A DNA stretch of 64,000 nucleotides, taken from the NCBI RefSeq assembly GCF_039652435.2, contig NZ_CP190246.1, positions 1,612,001 to 1,676,000 of the forward strand, written 5' to 3'. Below, in pieces: positions 1-8,524 of the stretch. Within the stretch, counting starts at the first letter, position 1. Every line of letters begins with the position of its first letter. The translations under genes were made by a program, and so were the position numbers. A model generated the notes under the pieces. The model made no database searches and was not told the origin of the DNA. It was given only the letters and a program-made list of their open reading frames with translations. This DNA is from Niabella insulamsoli (GTDB lineage Bacteria > Bacteroidota > Bacteroidia > Chitinophagales > Chitinophagaceae).

Positions 1-793
1 CGACTTCTAATTTTGTTCTTTTTAAATCTAACGACAGTTTGTCTTTGATAAGCTGCTGCCTGATTAAAATGAATTTTTGTTTAAGAAAATGACCCAGGGA
101 GTAGGTTCTGATTTCTTTAGCCGCTACGTCAGTAGTTATAAGATTGCTATAATAGGAGGACTTCCTTTCCAACGGGGTTTGAGCAATACGAAGTTCATTC
201 AACTTTTTCGAAAACTTGAGCCTTATTAAAAGCGTTGGGATAATAAATACCGCCAAAATAGGCATAAGCATCCAGCTGATGACAAGAAGAACAGAGCCTA
301 CCGCGGCCAGCGAAAGCGTATTTTTTAATAACTCAATCAGCGTGGTAATAACAAGTCTGGGTTTGTCTGTTCCGGCATCCATTGCTCGTTTTAGGAGGTC
401 GTAATAAGAAGGACTTTCATAAAATGATAACTCTAACTTTACAGATCGCTCATGTACTTTTTCGTTGATGTATTCAGCTACTTTAGTAGATAGTACTTCG
501 ATTGAATAGGCACTAAAAGAACGCATTACGAAGTATAATACTCCCGCAACACCGCTCCATGCTACATATTTTATAATCGTAGTGTTGTCGACTGGCTGCA
601 CCTGTACTTGTGCCACAACATCTATTAATAATTTCATTAAATACAACGACGCAAAAAAGAAGATCGTTTCAACAAAAATCAAGACGATCGAGAGGTAAAA
701 CCATGTAGGCGCTGCAAGTCTTATTAACCCAAAAATCCTGGATATCTTTAAATTGCTTTTTATGTTAGATATTTTCCCGCGGAAAGAAGACAT
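1..793 (-). CDS. ABC transporter, membrane-domain N-terminal part (cut by window edge)
   Basis: The frame stays open on the minus strand from an ATG at 793 to base 1, giving 264 residues with no stop. The N-terminus is basic, then hydrophobic spans follow (for example WFYLSIVLIFVETIFFF and AVGSVLLVISWMLMPILAVF). Soluble stretches such as SFYESPSYYDLLKRAMD and AKEIRTYSLGHFLKQKF are typical of the cytoplasmic loops of fused permease-ATPase exporters of the MsbA/LmrA type. The ATP-binding domain must lie beyond the window, so the substrate cannot be judged. It sits 114 bases downstream of the cyclase-like gene in the same direction, so it could export a product of that gene. That link is inference. 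Confidence 0.85.
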   Translation of the reverse strand, partial: MSSFRGKISNIKSNLKISRIFGLIRLAAPTWFYLSIVLIFVETIFFFASLYLMKLLIDVVAQVQVQPVDNTTIIKYVAWSGVAGVLYFVMRSFSAYSIEVLSTKVAEYINEKVHERSVKLELSFYESPSYYDLLKRAMDAGTDKPRLVITTLIELLKNTLSLAAVGSVLLVISWMLMPILAVFIIPTLLIRLKFSKKLNELRIAQTPLERKSSYYSNLITTDVAAKEIRTYSLGHFLKQKFILIRQQLIKDKLSLDLKRTKLEV

Positions 794-907
794 AGTATTT
801 CAGATCAGATCGATTGCTTTTGGGTTTCGGAACAAATATAGCTCGATAGGTTTATAACTTGAAATGATTTAGTAGGAATTGAGACTTGATGTTCATATTT
901 AGGCCTT

Positions 908-1954
908 CTAAAATTCTTTATATAAATGCAGGGCCTCTATACATAACGCCGTTGTCAGCTCCTCGCTGCCCCAAAAGAGGGTTTTTGGGGGAAGGGTGTA
1001 AAAAGCATAACGTTCCCAGTTCCCTTTATCTTTTTGTGAAAATAGCAGATGTTCTATATAATTTGCTGTATCCGAGTCTTTACAGCCTAATCGTAAAAGT
1101 GAACTTAAGGTGATGGCAACCTCCATATCGCATGTTTGAAAAGCAGCACTTTCTGTAGCAGCTTTTTTTATTTTTTTAATCAGTAAATCTTTGATGGCCG
1201 CAATCGGCTCAATTTTAAGAGGAACAAGCCTTGCTATAAAATAGTAGTAGACAAGTGGATTTAAGTACCATTTATCTGAGTTGGCTTCCTTATCGTTCAC
1301 CAAGAGATCACTCAAATATTTTATTGAAGGTTCGGTGAATTCGGAATGTCCCAGGTAGGAAACAACATTAGCATTAACCACCGCATCAATATCATTTCTA
1401 TTATGAACGCCTTTAGCCCAGTAAAAAAGAACTTTAAAAGGATGTTTAAGCTCTCTTGCAATAAGCCTCCAAAAAGCGGTGGAATTTTTTACAAAGTTTC
1501 CATGCAGGGTAAACCATGTGTAGAATAAGCCATTGCCAGCCCTATTACAGAGCATCAGACCTCTATTGTCAGGAAAAGGAACGTTTCTGGCCTTAAGAAG
1601 TGTTGATATCATCGCCGTATCATCCGCGTCTGGAGCTAAATAATCATAAGCTCTGTGTGCTTTTGTCTGGTGTTGCCAAACGCCACCTCTCATCATTTGG
1701 TAGCGTAACGAGTTTGTAATATTAGTAAGTATTTGATCTACAATTGGCAAGTGCTGATGCGGTAGTAAACAAAGCCCGATTAGACCTGTTAAAAAATTTA
1801 CTCCCTCTGGAGCGCACCATTCCTGCATGGCCTCATCTGGCGCTATATAACTGACAAATTCACCATTCGGAAATTGATGATGATACAAGTAGTCGATGGC
1901 TTTGTCGATGGATGCATCTATTTTTTCCGGAAGATCATTATGCGATGCTGTCAT
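908..1954 (-). CDS. Single-domain alpha/alpha-toroid protein with a class II terpene-cyclase DxDDTA motif
   Basis: The protein is 348 aa. Residues 108-115 read PDADDTAM, which matches the DxDDTA acid motif that protonates the substrate in class II terpene cyclases (squalene-hopene cyclase, copalyl diphosphate synthase). Helix-rich repeats run throughout, with QW-like pieces such as GGVWQHQ (about 90-96) and a C-terminal FWGSEELTTALCIEAL typical of prenyltransferase/squalene-cyclase toroids. It has no signal peptide. Known class II cyclases normally have two toroid domains and 500-700 residues, so this is about one domain. It lacks the zinc ligands of LanC-type toroids. It lies 47 bases downstream of ispE, an isoprenoid-precursor gene, and upstream of an ABC exporter. 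A terpenoid cyclase role is plausible but inferred. A non-catalytic toroid is the alternative. Confidence 0.6.
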   Translation of the reverse strand: MTASHNDLPEKIDASIDKAIDYLYHHQFPNGEFVSYIAPDEAMQEWCAPEGVNFLTGLIGLCLLPHQHLPIVDQILTNITNSLRYQMMRGGVWQHQTKAHRAYDYLAPDADDTAMISTLLKARNVPFPDNRGLMLCNRAGNGLFYTWFTLHGNFVKNSTAFWRLIARELKHPFKVLFYWAKGVHNRNDIDAVVNANVVSYLGHSEFTEPSIKYLSDLLVNDKEANSDKWYLNPLVYYYFIARLVPLKIEPIAAIKDLLIKKIKKAATESAAFQTCDMEVAITLSSLLRLGCKDSDTANYIEHLLFSQKDKGNWERYAFYTLPPKTLFWGSEELTTALCIEALHLYKEF

Positions 1955-2001
1955 TTAGGGAATATTTAGAAGGAAGCCTCAAGGGCAATTAGGTGGTAAA
2001 T

Positions 2002-2811
2002 TTATTGAATTATCTTCACGAAATAGTGACTGGGAAAGCTGAGCCGTAAAATCGTTGCTTTATCAAACAAGCCATAAACCGTGCTGCCGCTGCCGCTCAT
2101 CAATGCGAAGCGGGCTCCGGCTTCATACAGTTGTTTTTTTATAGCTGCAATTTCGGGAAAGGCTTCAAAAACAGCGGGTTCAAAGTCATTAAAAATAAGA
2201 TCCTTCCAGGCGGCGACCGGTTGCTGCAGGCTTTGCTTTAAATCGTGCTGGGGCAATGCCGGCGTCAACTGGCTGAATGCCCAACCTGTCACTACATGAA
2301 TTCCCGGATTGACAACCATTATTTGATAGTTCGTAAGGTCGACCGTCGAAGCTTCGAAACGCTCGCCCCGCCCTGTTGCAAAAACCGGCGTATTCATGAT
2401 AAAAAAAGGGCAATCACTGCCCAGCTGTAAAGCATAGTCAACCAGCTGTGAGCGCGTTAAATTAAGATTGAATTTTTCATTCAATGCTTTCAAAGCATAA
2501 GCGCCGTTTGCGCTTCCGGCGCCGAGCCCTGCACCTGCCGGTGTGTTTTTTAATAAATGAAACTGAACCGGAGGCAAGGTTTTAAAATCGCGCTGCAAAA
2601 GCTGCCAGGCTTTTATGACGATATTGTCCTTGCTATTTCCGGGAATTGTTTTTCCCAAAACGGCGATGCCTGTTTCCGCTGCCTCAGCTAATTCCAAAAC
2701 ATCATAAACCGGAAGCGGATAAAAAAGGGTTTGAAGATCGTGATAGCCATCTGGCCTCTTACCGGTGATATAGAGTCCAATATTAATTTTACAGTTCGAA
2801 AAACTAATCAA
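2002..2811 (-). CDS. ispE: 4-diphosphocytidyl-2-C-methyl-D-erythritol kinase
   Basis: IspE phosphorylates CDP-methylerythritol with ATP in the MEP pathway to isopentenyl diphosphate. The 269-aa protein starts MISFSNCKINIGLYITGKRP with the expected KINxxL and RPDGYH motifs. It has the GHMP-kinase ATP loop PAGAGLGAGSANGAY at residues 91-105 and a late glycine-rich motif (FALMSGSGSTVYGLF). Length is typical, slightly short at the C-terminus. The stop lies 47 bases before the cyclase-like gene on the same strand, so precursor supply and a terpenoid-type enzyme could be co-transcribed (inference). Confidence 0.96.
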   Translation of the reverse strand: MISFSNCKINIGLYITGKRPDGYHDLQTLFYPLPVYDVLELAEAAETGIAVLGKTIPGNSKDNIVIKAWQLLQRDFKTLPPVQFHLLKNTPAGAGLGAGSANGAYALKALNEKFNLNLTRSQLVDYALQLGSDCPFFIMNTPVFATGRGERFEASTVDLTNYQIMVVNPGIHVVTGWAFSQLTPALPQHDLKQSLQQPVAAWKDLIFNDFEPAVFEAFPEIAAIKKQLYEAGARFALMSGSGSTVYGLFDKATILRLSFPSHYFVKIIQ

Positions 2812-2885
2812 AACAGGGCGTTTGGTTGGAATAGTAAGTCAGCGTTGGTTGTATGTGTAACGTTCAGGCTCATACAATAGGTGTG

Positions 2886-3485
2886 CTATTTTCTTTTACG
2901 GCTATTGAGTTCATCTCTGATCGCGATCGCCTTGATATAGTCTTCGCTTTCCAAAACCTCATTGAGCAGTTTGTTTAACTCATCTATGCTCAGCTGTTTG
3001 AGATCATCCTCGGCGCCTTCGGTAGAAATAGTGCCTACCACTTCCGCCGTTTCAGCGGCAGTAGGCTGTCCTTTGTCGTCCATCAGGATGCCAGCATTGC
3101 CAAGAATACTCTCATACGTGTAAATGGGGCATCCAAACCGAACGGCCAGCGCAATCGCATCAGAAGTGCGGCTGTCAATTTCAACCGTGTCATGCTCAGA
3201 CGAGCAGACCAGTTTACTAAAAAATATACCTTCCTGTAAATCAGAAATAATTATTTCATGAAGATCGATTGAAAATGCCGTCATGAAATTTTTCATGAGG
3301 TCGTGTGTCAGCGGGCGGCTGGGATTCATTTTTTCCAAAGCTACTGCAATCGCCTGCGCTTCAAATCCACCGATCACGATGGGCAACCGGCGTAAACCAT
3401 TTACTTCTCCCAACACAACCGCATACGAATGCGTTTGTGTGATACTGTGAGATAATGCTACAACTTCCAGTTCAATTTTTTTCAT
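2886..3485 (-). CDS. Bifunctional nuclease family protein (DUF151) with C-terminal UVR-like tail
   Basis: The 199-aa protein starts at MKKIELEVVALSHSITQTHS. An upstream in-frame TTG at 3494 would add three residues, but the ATG at 3485 is preferred. The N-terminal two thirds match the bifunctional nuclease/DUF151 fold, with VVLGEVNGLRRLPIVIGGFEAQAI and the core motif DSRTSDAIALAVRFGCPIY. The C-terminus (LSIDELNKLLNEVLESEDYIKAIAIRDELNSR) resembles a UvrB/UvrC interaction helix pair, a common arrangement in Bacteroidetes. Its cellular role is uncertain. It lies downstream of etfBA, separated by a probable terminator. Confidence 0.88.
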   Translation of the reverse strand: MKKIELEVVALSHSITQTHSYAVVLGEVNGLRRLPIVIGGFEAQAIAVALEKMNPSRPLTHDLMKNFMTAFSIDLHEIIISDLQEGIFFSKLVCSSEHDTVEIDSRTSDAIALAVRFGCPIYTYESILGNAGILMDDKGQPTAAETAEVVGTISTEGAEDDLKQLSIDELNKLLNEVLESEDYIKAIAIRDELNSRKRK

Positions 3486-3523
3486 AAAAAACAAACCACG
3501 AAACTAAGGATTTTTTGGGCATA

Positions 3524-3554
3524 AAAAAAGCTAATGCTATGCACCAGCTTTTTT
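3524..3554 (-). terminator. Probable intrinsic terminator of etfBA
   Basis: AAAAAAGCT (3524-3532) and AGCTTTTTT (3546-3554) form a perfect 9-bp stem with a 13-base loop. It lies just past the etfA stop on the minus strand, and the U-rich arm is part of the stem and continues beyond it. The stem has only three G/C pairs, so strength is uncertain. Confidence 0.55.
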
Positions 3555-3580
3555 ATATTATCGGTCTTTTTACGATTTTA

Positions 3581-4537
3581 TTAAAGTTGCTTTATCGCTT
3601 CTGTCAGCTTCGGCACTACATCAAAAAGATCGCCCACAATGCCATAGTCTGCCGCTTTGAAGAAGGGCGCTTCGGGGTCTTTATTGATGACAACAATAAC
3701 CTTACTCCGGTTGACGCCGGCCAAATGTTGGATTGCACCGGAGATGCCCACGGCTATATATAAATTAGGAGCAATGGCCCCACCGGTTTGACCCACGTGC
3801 TCATTGTGGGGGCGCCAATGCGCATCAGCTACCGGCCGGCTGCAAGCCAGGGCCGCATGGAGCGACGAAGCAAGATCTTCCAAGATACCCCAGTTTTCGG
3901 GGCCTTTCATGCCGCGGCCGCCGCTGACAACGATTTCGGCTTCTGCCAGTGGCACTTCGCCGCTTTGTTTGCTGGTCGATATTGTTTTGATAAGCGGGGC
4001 ATCCACAGCAATATCCGCATCAACAATTTCCGCGCTTCCGTTAGCATCGCCTTCAACTTTAAATGAATTAGGATTGATAGAAATAATTTTGACCGTCGTT
4101 AAAACGCTGACATCGGCGAAGGCCTTACCGGAGAAGACGCTTTTCTTCACAATAAAGCCATTGCTGGTTTCCGGTAAAGCAACGGCCCCGGCCACCAAAC
4201 CGGCTTTCATACGCGCAGCAACTCTCGGCGCTATCGCTTTACCACTGGTGTTGTGAGAAAATATAAGGACGGTCGCGCCCGTTTGTTCGGCCACGGCCGC
4301 GCAAACCTTCGCATAGGACTGGGCATCAAAATGTTGCAGCGCTTCATTTTTAACCTGGTGAATTTTTGTAACACCGTATTGTCCCAAAGCGCTCAGGTCT
4401 TCCGTGACAGGCGCCAGCACCAGCCCTTCAGCCGCCACATTTAATTGTTTGGCAAGTGCGGCTCCATAAGAAAGGGCTTCCAGAGCAGTTTTTTTCACGC
4501 TGCCGTCTTCGGCTATATCAATAAAAACTAAAACCAT
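3581..4537 (-). CDS. etfA: Electron transfer flavoprotein alpha subunit
   Basis: EtfA carries the FAD of the heterodimeric electron-transfer flavoprotein, which passes electrons from acyl-CoA and other dehydrogenases to the quinone pool. The protein is 318 aa. The C-terminal FAD domain shows SGGRGMKGPENWGILEDLA, VGQTGGAIAPNLYIAVGISG and the end signature AIQHLAGVNRSKVIVVINKD followed by PEAPFFKAADYGIVGDLFDV. It follows etfB by 56 bases on the same strand, and the pair almost certainly forms one operon. Confidence 0.97.
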   Translation of the reverse strand: MVLVFIDIAEDGSVKKTALEALSYGAALAKQLNVAAEGLVLAPVTEDLSALGQYGVTKIHQVKNEALQHFDAQSYAKVCAAVAEQTGATVLIFSHNTSGKAIAPRVAARMKAGLVAGAVALPETSNGFIVKKSVFSGKAFADVSVLTTVKIISINPNSFKVEGDANGSAEIVDADIAVDAPLIKTISTSKQSGEVPLAEAEIVVSGGRGMKGPENWGILEDLASSLHAALACSRPVADAHWRPHNEHVGQTGGAIAPNLYIAVGISGAIQHLAGVNRSKVIVVINKDPEAPFFKAADYGIVGDLFDVVPKLTEAIKQL

Positions 4538-4593
4538 AGTATTGTAATTTCAGATTGCTAAAAAGTGGATTTGTTCGTTTTTTGAAACAGGGT

Positions 4594-5337
4594 TTATATC
4601 ACTTTGGCTTCTTCTTTTAAAAGTCGGGCAAGCTCAGCGACGTTATCAGCATCTATCAGCTTCACACCTGTTTTTGCAGGCGGCAGGCTAAATTCGGAAA
4701 TGCTGGTCAGCGGCTCTACGGCAGCAGGTTCTACAACTTTTAAAGGTTTGGTTCTTGCCGCCATAATGCCCCGCATATTGGGAATGCGTTGTTCGGCCAT
4801 GCCTTTATTGCAGCTTACAACCACCGGAAGCGATACTTCGCAAATTTCTTCGCCGCCCTCGATTTCTCTTGTAACCGTTGCTGCATTTCCGTTCAATTCA
4901 AATTTTGTGGCAAGTGAAACATAAGGCAGATCCAATAATTCGGCCAGCATGCCGCCCACAGCGCTCCCGTTATAATCAATCGTTTCTTTACCCGTAAAAA
5001 TCAAATCATAATTTCCCTCTTTGGCCACGGCTGCAATTTGAGCCGCAATGGAGAAGCTGTCGGCGCATTCGGTGTTGATTCTGATCGCCTCGTCGCCGCC
5101 AAGCGCCAGCGCCTTTCTAATAATAGCATCAGTATCAGCGCCTCCAACCGTTACAAGGTGAACGATGGTCGAACTGTCTGCTTCTTTTAACTCGATAGCC
5201 CGCACTAAAGCATAATATTCATCATTGGGGTTAATAATCCATTGAACACTGCCGGCATCAAATTTCGTGTTGTTATCGGTGAAAGCTATTTTTGCCGTTG
5301 TGTCCGGAGTTTTACTGATACATACTAATATTTTCAT
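4594..5337 (-). CDS. etfB: Electron transfer flavoprotein beta subunit
   Basis: EtfB is the AMP-binding partner of EtfA. The 247-aa protein starts MKILVCISKTPDTTAKIAFT. It contains the characteristic GKETIDYNGSAVGGMLAELL region (about 120-140) and an ETF-beta signature near VSCNKGMAEQRIPNMRGIMAA (about 173-193). It is the first gene of the etfBA unit. A 169-base divergent intergenic region separates it from the plus-strand TPR gene and must hold its promoter. Confidence 0.97.
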   Translation of the reverse strand: MKILVCISKTPDTTAKIAFTDNNTKFDAGSVQWIINPNDEYYALVRAIELKEADSSTIVHLVTVGGADTDAIIRKALALGGDEAIRINTECADSFSIAAQIAAVAKEGNYDLIFTGKETIDYNGSAVGGMLAELLDLPYVSLATKFELNGNAATVTREIEGGEEICEVSLPVVVSCNKGMAEQRIPNMRGIMAARTKPLKVVEPAAVEPLTSISEFSLPPAKTGVKLIDADNVAELARLLKEEAKVI

Positions 5338-5506
5338 CAGCTTCTATTTTAGGTTTAGTCAGTGAAATGTGGCGTATGCAGGATGATTTTGTTGAAATTA
5401 AATCATGACATTTCACATGACAAAAATGATAAAAAAGGTTGTTTATGCAACTAAAACAAAGATAACGGATATTGTGAAAAAAATAAACCTTGTATAAAAA
5501 TATAAC

Positions 5507-5818
5507 ATGTCCAAAATTGATCAGATCAATGAGCTGTTAAAAGAAAATCCCTCCGACAGTTTTTTACAGCATGCGCTAGCGCTGGAATATGCAAAAGCAG
5601 GGCAGGAGCAGGAGGCGAAGCTCGTATTTGAAAAGCTTTTATCGGCCAATCCAGACTATGTTGGCAGTTATTATCATCTTGCGAAATTATACGAGAAGCT
5701 GGGCGAGGAGCAGCAAGCGATCATCGTTTATGAAAAAGGGATGGATGTCGCAAAAGCGCTAAACGATACACATGCCTACAGCGAATTGAAAAGCGCTTAT
5801 GAGTACCTGATCTATTAA
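5507..5818 (+). CDS. Small tetratricopeptide-repeat protein
   Basis: This 103-aa protein is almost wholly TPR helices, with no signal peptide. One repeat runs near FLQHALALEYAKAGQEQEAK and another near VGSYYHLAKLYEKLGEEQ. TPRs mediate protein contacts, and no partner can be named from the sequence. It lies 21 bases upstream of tilS in the same direction and probably shares its transcript. Confidence 0.85.
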   Translation: MSKIDQINELLKENPSDSFLQHALALEYAKAGQEQEAKLVFEKLLSANPDYVGSYYHLAKLYEKLGEEQQAIIVYEKGMDVAKALNDTHAYSELKSAYEYLIY

Positions 5819-5839
5819 TACCTGTTTGAACTTTAAAAT

Positions 5840-7156
5840 TTGCTGGAACAATTTATAAGATATTATCAGGAGCAACAGCTTTTTGGCCCGCAGGATAAAT
5901 TGCTGGTGGCGACGAGCGGAGGCATCGATTCGGTAGTACTTTGTGACTTATGCAAGGCGGCTGGCCTGTCGTTTGCCATAGCGCATTGTAATTTTCAATT
6001 GCGAGGCGCCGATAGCGATCGCGACGAAGCTTTTGTAAAAGAAATGGCAGCATTTTTAAAAGTGCCTTTCCATTCGATTCGTTTTGATACAAAGCAGTAT
6101 GCACGCGATCATAAAACAGGGACACAGGTGGCGGCGCGGGAGCTCCGTTACGAGTGGTTTGAAAAAATACGGTCGGCAAATGGATTCGAATTTATTCTTA
6201 CGGCGCATCACGCTGATGATAATATTGAAACAGTGGTAATGAATTTTTTCAGAGGCACGGGCATCAACGGCCTCACGGGCATCAAACCTGTTCACGGAAA
6301 AATCAGGCGGCCATTGCTCTTCGCCCGCCGTGCAGCGCTCGAACATTATCTGGCCGCTCATCAGCTTGCTTTTGTGCAGGATGAAAGCAATTTGCACGAT
6401 GATTACACCAGGAATTATTTCCGGAATATTGTGTTACCGCAGATTGAAAAAGTTTATCCCGAAGTTCGTCAAAATATGCTGCATAATATCGATCGGTTTA
6501 AAGATGTAGACGTTTTAAGCCAGCAAGAAATAGAGCGCCTGCAAAAGCGGTTGGTGCAGCACGTGGAAAATGAGTGGAGACTGCCCGTTCCTTTGCTGAA
6601 AAAGACGCCAGCGGTTAAAACGGTATTGCTCAATTTACTCAAGCCTTTTGGTTTCACTGCGTCCCAATTGCCTGATATAACCCGGTTGTTGGATAGCGAT
6701 TCCGGGAAATATGTTTTGTCGACAACGCACAGACTGTTGAAGGATCGTAAACATTTGATTGTCTCTGATCAGAAGTCGATCGGCAGCTCTGTAATCATAA
6801 TCGAAAAGGAAGGCGAGGTGGCTTTTAGCAATGGCCGATTGAAGATAGAACGTGCTCATGCCGCTAACCTGACTTCAGATGAACGTGTTGCTTTTGTAGA
6901 TGCTGATTTAGTACAATTTCCGCTATTGTTGCGCCCCTGGAAAATTGGCGATTATTTTTATCCATTGGGCATGTCGAAAAAGAAAAAGTTGTCTCGTTTT
7001 TTTATGGATAAAAAATTGTCGCTTTTTGAAAAGGAGAGGGTTTGGGTGGTTGAAATGAATAAGAAAATTATCTGGGTAGTAGGATACCGAATGGATGACC
7101 GGTTTAAAGTAACGCCCCACACAAAAAACGTGTTTAAACTATCTTTTCTAAAATAA
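5840..7156 (+). CDS. tilS: tRNA(Ile)-lysidine synthase
   Basis: TilS joins lysine to C34 of the CAU-anticodon tRNA-Ile so that it reads AUA. The 438-aa protein has the N-type ATP PP-loop SGGIDS at about residues 26-31, then HCNFQLRGADSDRDE and LTAHHADDNIETVVMNFFRG. A C-terminal TilS domain ends near KLSRFFMDKKLSLFEKERVW. The start is TTG at 5840: an in-frame TAA at 5834-5836 leaves only one codon before it, and the next ATG lies past the PP-loop. Transcription ends at a strong hairpin overlapping the stop. Confidence 0.96.
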   Translation: MLEQFIRYYQEQQLFGPQDKLLVATSGGIDSVVLCDLCKAAGLSFAIAHCNFQLRGADSDRDEAFVKEMAAFLKVPFHSIRFDTKQYARDHKTGTQVAARELRYEWFEKIRSANGFEFILTAHHADDNIETVVMNFFRGTGINGLTGIKPVHGKIRRPLLFARRAALEHYLAAHQLAFVQDESNLHDDYTRNYFRNIVLPQIEKVYPEVRQNMLHNIDRFKDVDVLSQQEIERLQKRLVQHVENEWRLPVPLLKKTPAVKTVLLNLLKPFGFTASQLPDITRLLDSDSGKYVLSTTHRLLKDRKHLIVSDQKSIGSSVIIIEKEGEVAFSNGRLKIERAHAANLTSDERVAFVDADLVQFPLLLRPWKIGDYFYPLGMSKKKKLSRFFMDKKLSLFEKERVWVVEMNKKIIWVVGYRMDDRFKVTPHTKNVFKLSFLK

Positions 7157-7183
7157 TAAAGCCCGCGATCTTGCGGGCTTTAT
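7156..7183. terminator. Bidirectional terminator between tilS and the epimerase gene
   Basis: ATAAAGCCCGC (7156-7166) and GCGGGCTTTAT (7173-7183) form a perfect 11-bp stem with a 6-base loop. A/T-rich ends on both sides let it serve the two convergent genes. Confidence 0.85.
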
Positions 7184-7201
7184 AAACGGAGCTGTCAGCG
7201 A

Positions 7202-8347
7202 TTATTTGAATTTATAAATCGTTGTTGTTTGATAAACATCGCCGGGTTTTAATGTTGTGGAAGGGAAAGACGGCACATTGGGAGAGTTAGGGTAATGCTG
7301 TGTTTCGAGGCACAGCGCACTGCGGTGTTCGTCTTTTGTGTTGTATTTCAAATCTTTTGAACTGTTCATAAAATTGCCCCCGTAAAACTGAAGGCCCGGC
7401 TCGGTCGAAATCACTTCCATTACGATACCGCTTTGATCGCCTGTTACCTCGGCTACTTTTCTCAATCCCGACCCGTTCACTACGAAATTGTGATCATATC
7501 CTTTGCCATACGCTAACTGTTGGTTGTCTTCATCAACACGCGCACCGATGGCTGTTGCCTGGGTGAAATCGAATGGAGTTCCTTTTACCGATTCGTTTTT
7601 ACCAAAAGGAATGAGGGTGGAATCCACAGGCGTGTATTGGTCTGCGTTGATATACAATTTGTGGTTGTTGATCGTTCCGCCGCCATTCAGGTTGAAGTAG
7701 GCATGATTGGTAAGGTTGCAAACCGTCGTTTTATCTGTGGTCGCCTCGTACGCAATTTTAAGCCCCCTGTCCGACGTCAGTGTATAAGTTACTTTTACGT
7801 TCAGGTTGCCGGGGAATCCCATTTCTCCGTCCTTGGAAAGATAACTAAGTTCTAGCGTGCTGTCATTGGGTTGCACGGGATCCCAAACCTGCTCATGAAA
7901 ACCTTTGGGCCCGCCGTGCAATGTGTTGGGGCCATTGTTAATGGGAAGCTGATATTCCACGCCGTCAAGACTGAATTTACCATTGGCAATGCGATTGCCA
8001 TAGCGGCCAATCAGCGCACCAAAGTTGGTGCCCGCGCGCATTTGCTCCAGGGTGCCTCCGCCTCTCAAAACATCTACTTTATGATTGTCTTTATCAGGAA
8101 CGATAAGGTTTACCAGCCGGCCGCCATAGTTGGTAATGGCTGCTTCGATCTGGTTGTTTCTTAAGTAGAAAACACTGACCATTTTTCCATCGATTGTATC
8201 ATTGAAAGCCTCATTGTCGACCAGCTTTATTTCGCTGCTGTCGGGCGCCGCGTCGCTACCTTCGGCGGCGCCGTCTTTAGGTTGGGTGTTGCAAGAAAAA
8301 ACAGCAACCGAAATTGCCGTCGCAAAGAGGAGAAAATGCTTTTTCAT
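7202..8347 (-). CDS. Aldose 1-epimerase, lipoprotein form
   Basis: This GalM-type mutarotase interconverts the anomers of hexoses such as galactose and glucose. The protein is 381 aa and begins with a lipoprotein signal (MKKHFLLFATAISVAVFSCN, lipobox VFSC with Cys19), so it is probably anchored in the periplasm or outer membrane. Family motifs include NYGGRLVNLIVPD, GALIGRYGNRIANGKFSLDG, NGPNTLHGGPKGFHEQVWD, the catalytic-His region LTNHAYFNLNG, and the late Glu region SALCLETQHYPNSPN. It is convergent with tilS. No sugar-use genes lie next to it. Confidence 0.94.
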   Translation of the reverse strand: MKKHFLLFATAISVAVFSCNTQPKDGAAEGSDAAPDSSEIKLVDNEAFNDTIDGKMVSVFYLRNNQIEAAITNYGGRLVNLIVPDKDNHKVDVLRGGGTLEQMRAGTNFGALIGRYGNRIANGKFSLDGVEYQLPINNGPNTLHGGPKGFHEQVWDPVQPNDSTLELSYLSKDGEMGFPGNLNVKVTYTLTSDRGLKIAYEATTDKTTVCNLTNHAYFNLNGGGTINNHKLYINADQYTPVDSTLIPFGKNESVKGTPFDFTQATAIGARVDEDNQQLAYGKGYDHNFVVNGSGLRKVAEVTGDQSGIVMEVISTEPGLQFYGGNFMNSSKDLKYNTKDEHRSALCLETQHYPNSPNVPSFPSTTLKPGDVYQTTTIYKFK

Positions 8348-8524
8348 CTGTTTATTTTTGTTTTTTTAGTGGCTATAAAAGGGTTTGAGCGTCGATAATC
8401 TCTTGCGGCAAACGGGCAAAACGCCCCTTGCTTTTTTGCAAGCAATCTAAGTAAAATCAAATTTGTTTAAAAATGGCTTACTTAAACAGAAACGCAATAT
8501 ATTCAATTAATCAACGCTGAACAA

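Noticed and set aside
908..1954. LanC-type lanthionine cyclase reading of the toroid protein
   Set aside because: The Cys/His zinc ligands of LanC are absent, and DxDDTA fits class II terpene cyclases better.
3804..4256. 150-codon plus-strand ORF over etfA
   Set aside because: It is antisense to a clear etfA and its product is a Ser/Ala-rich shadow.
8413..8442. Two small hairpins in the divergent region before mnmD
   Set aside because: Stems of four to five base pairs without a T-run are too weak to call a terminator or regulatory element.
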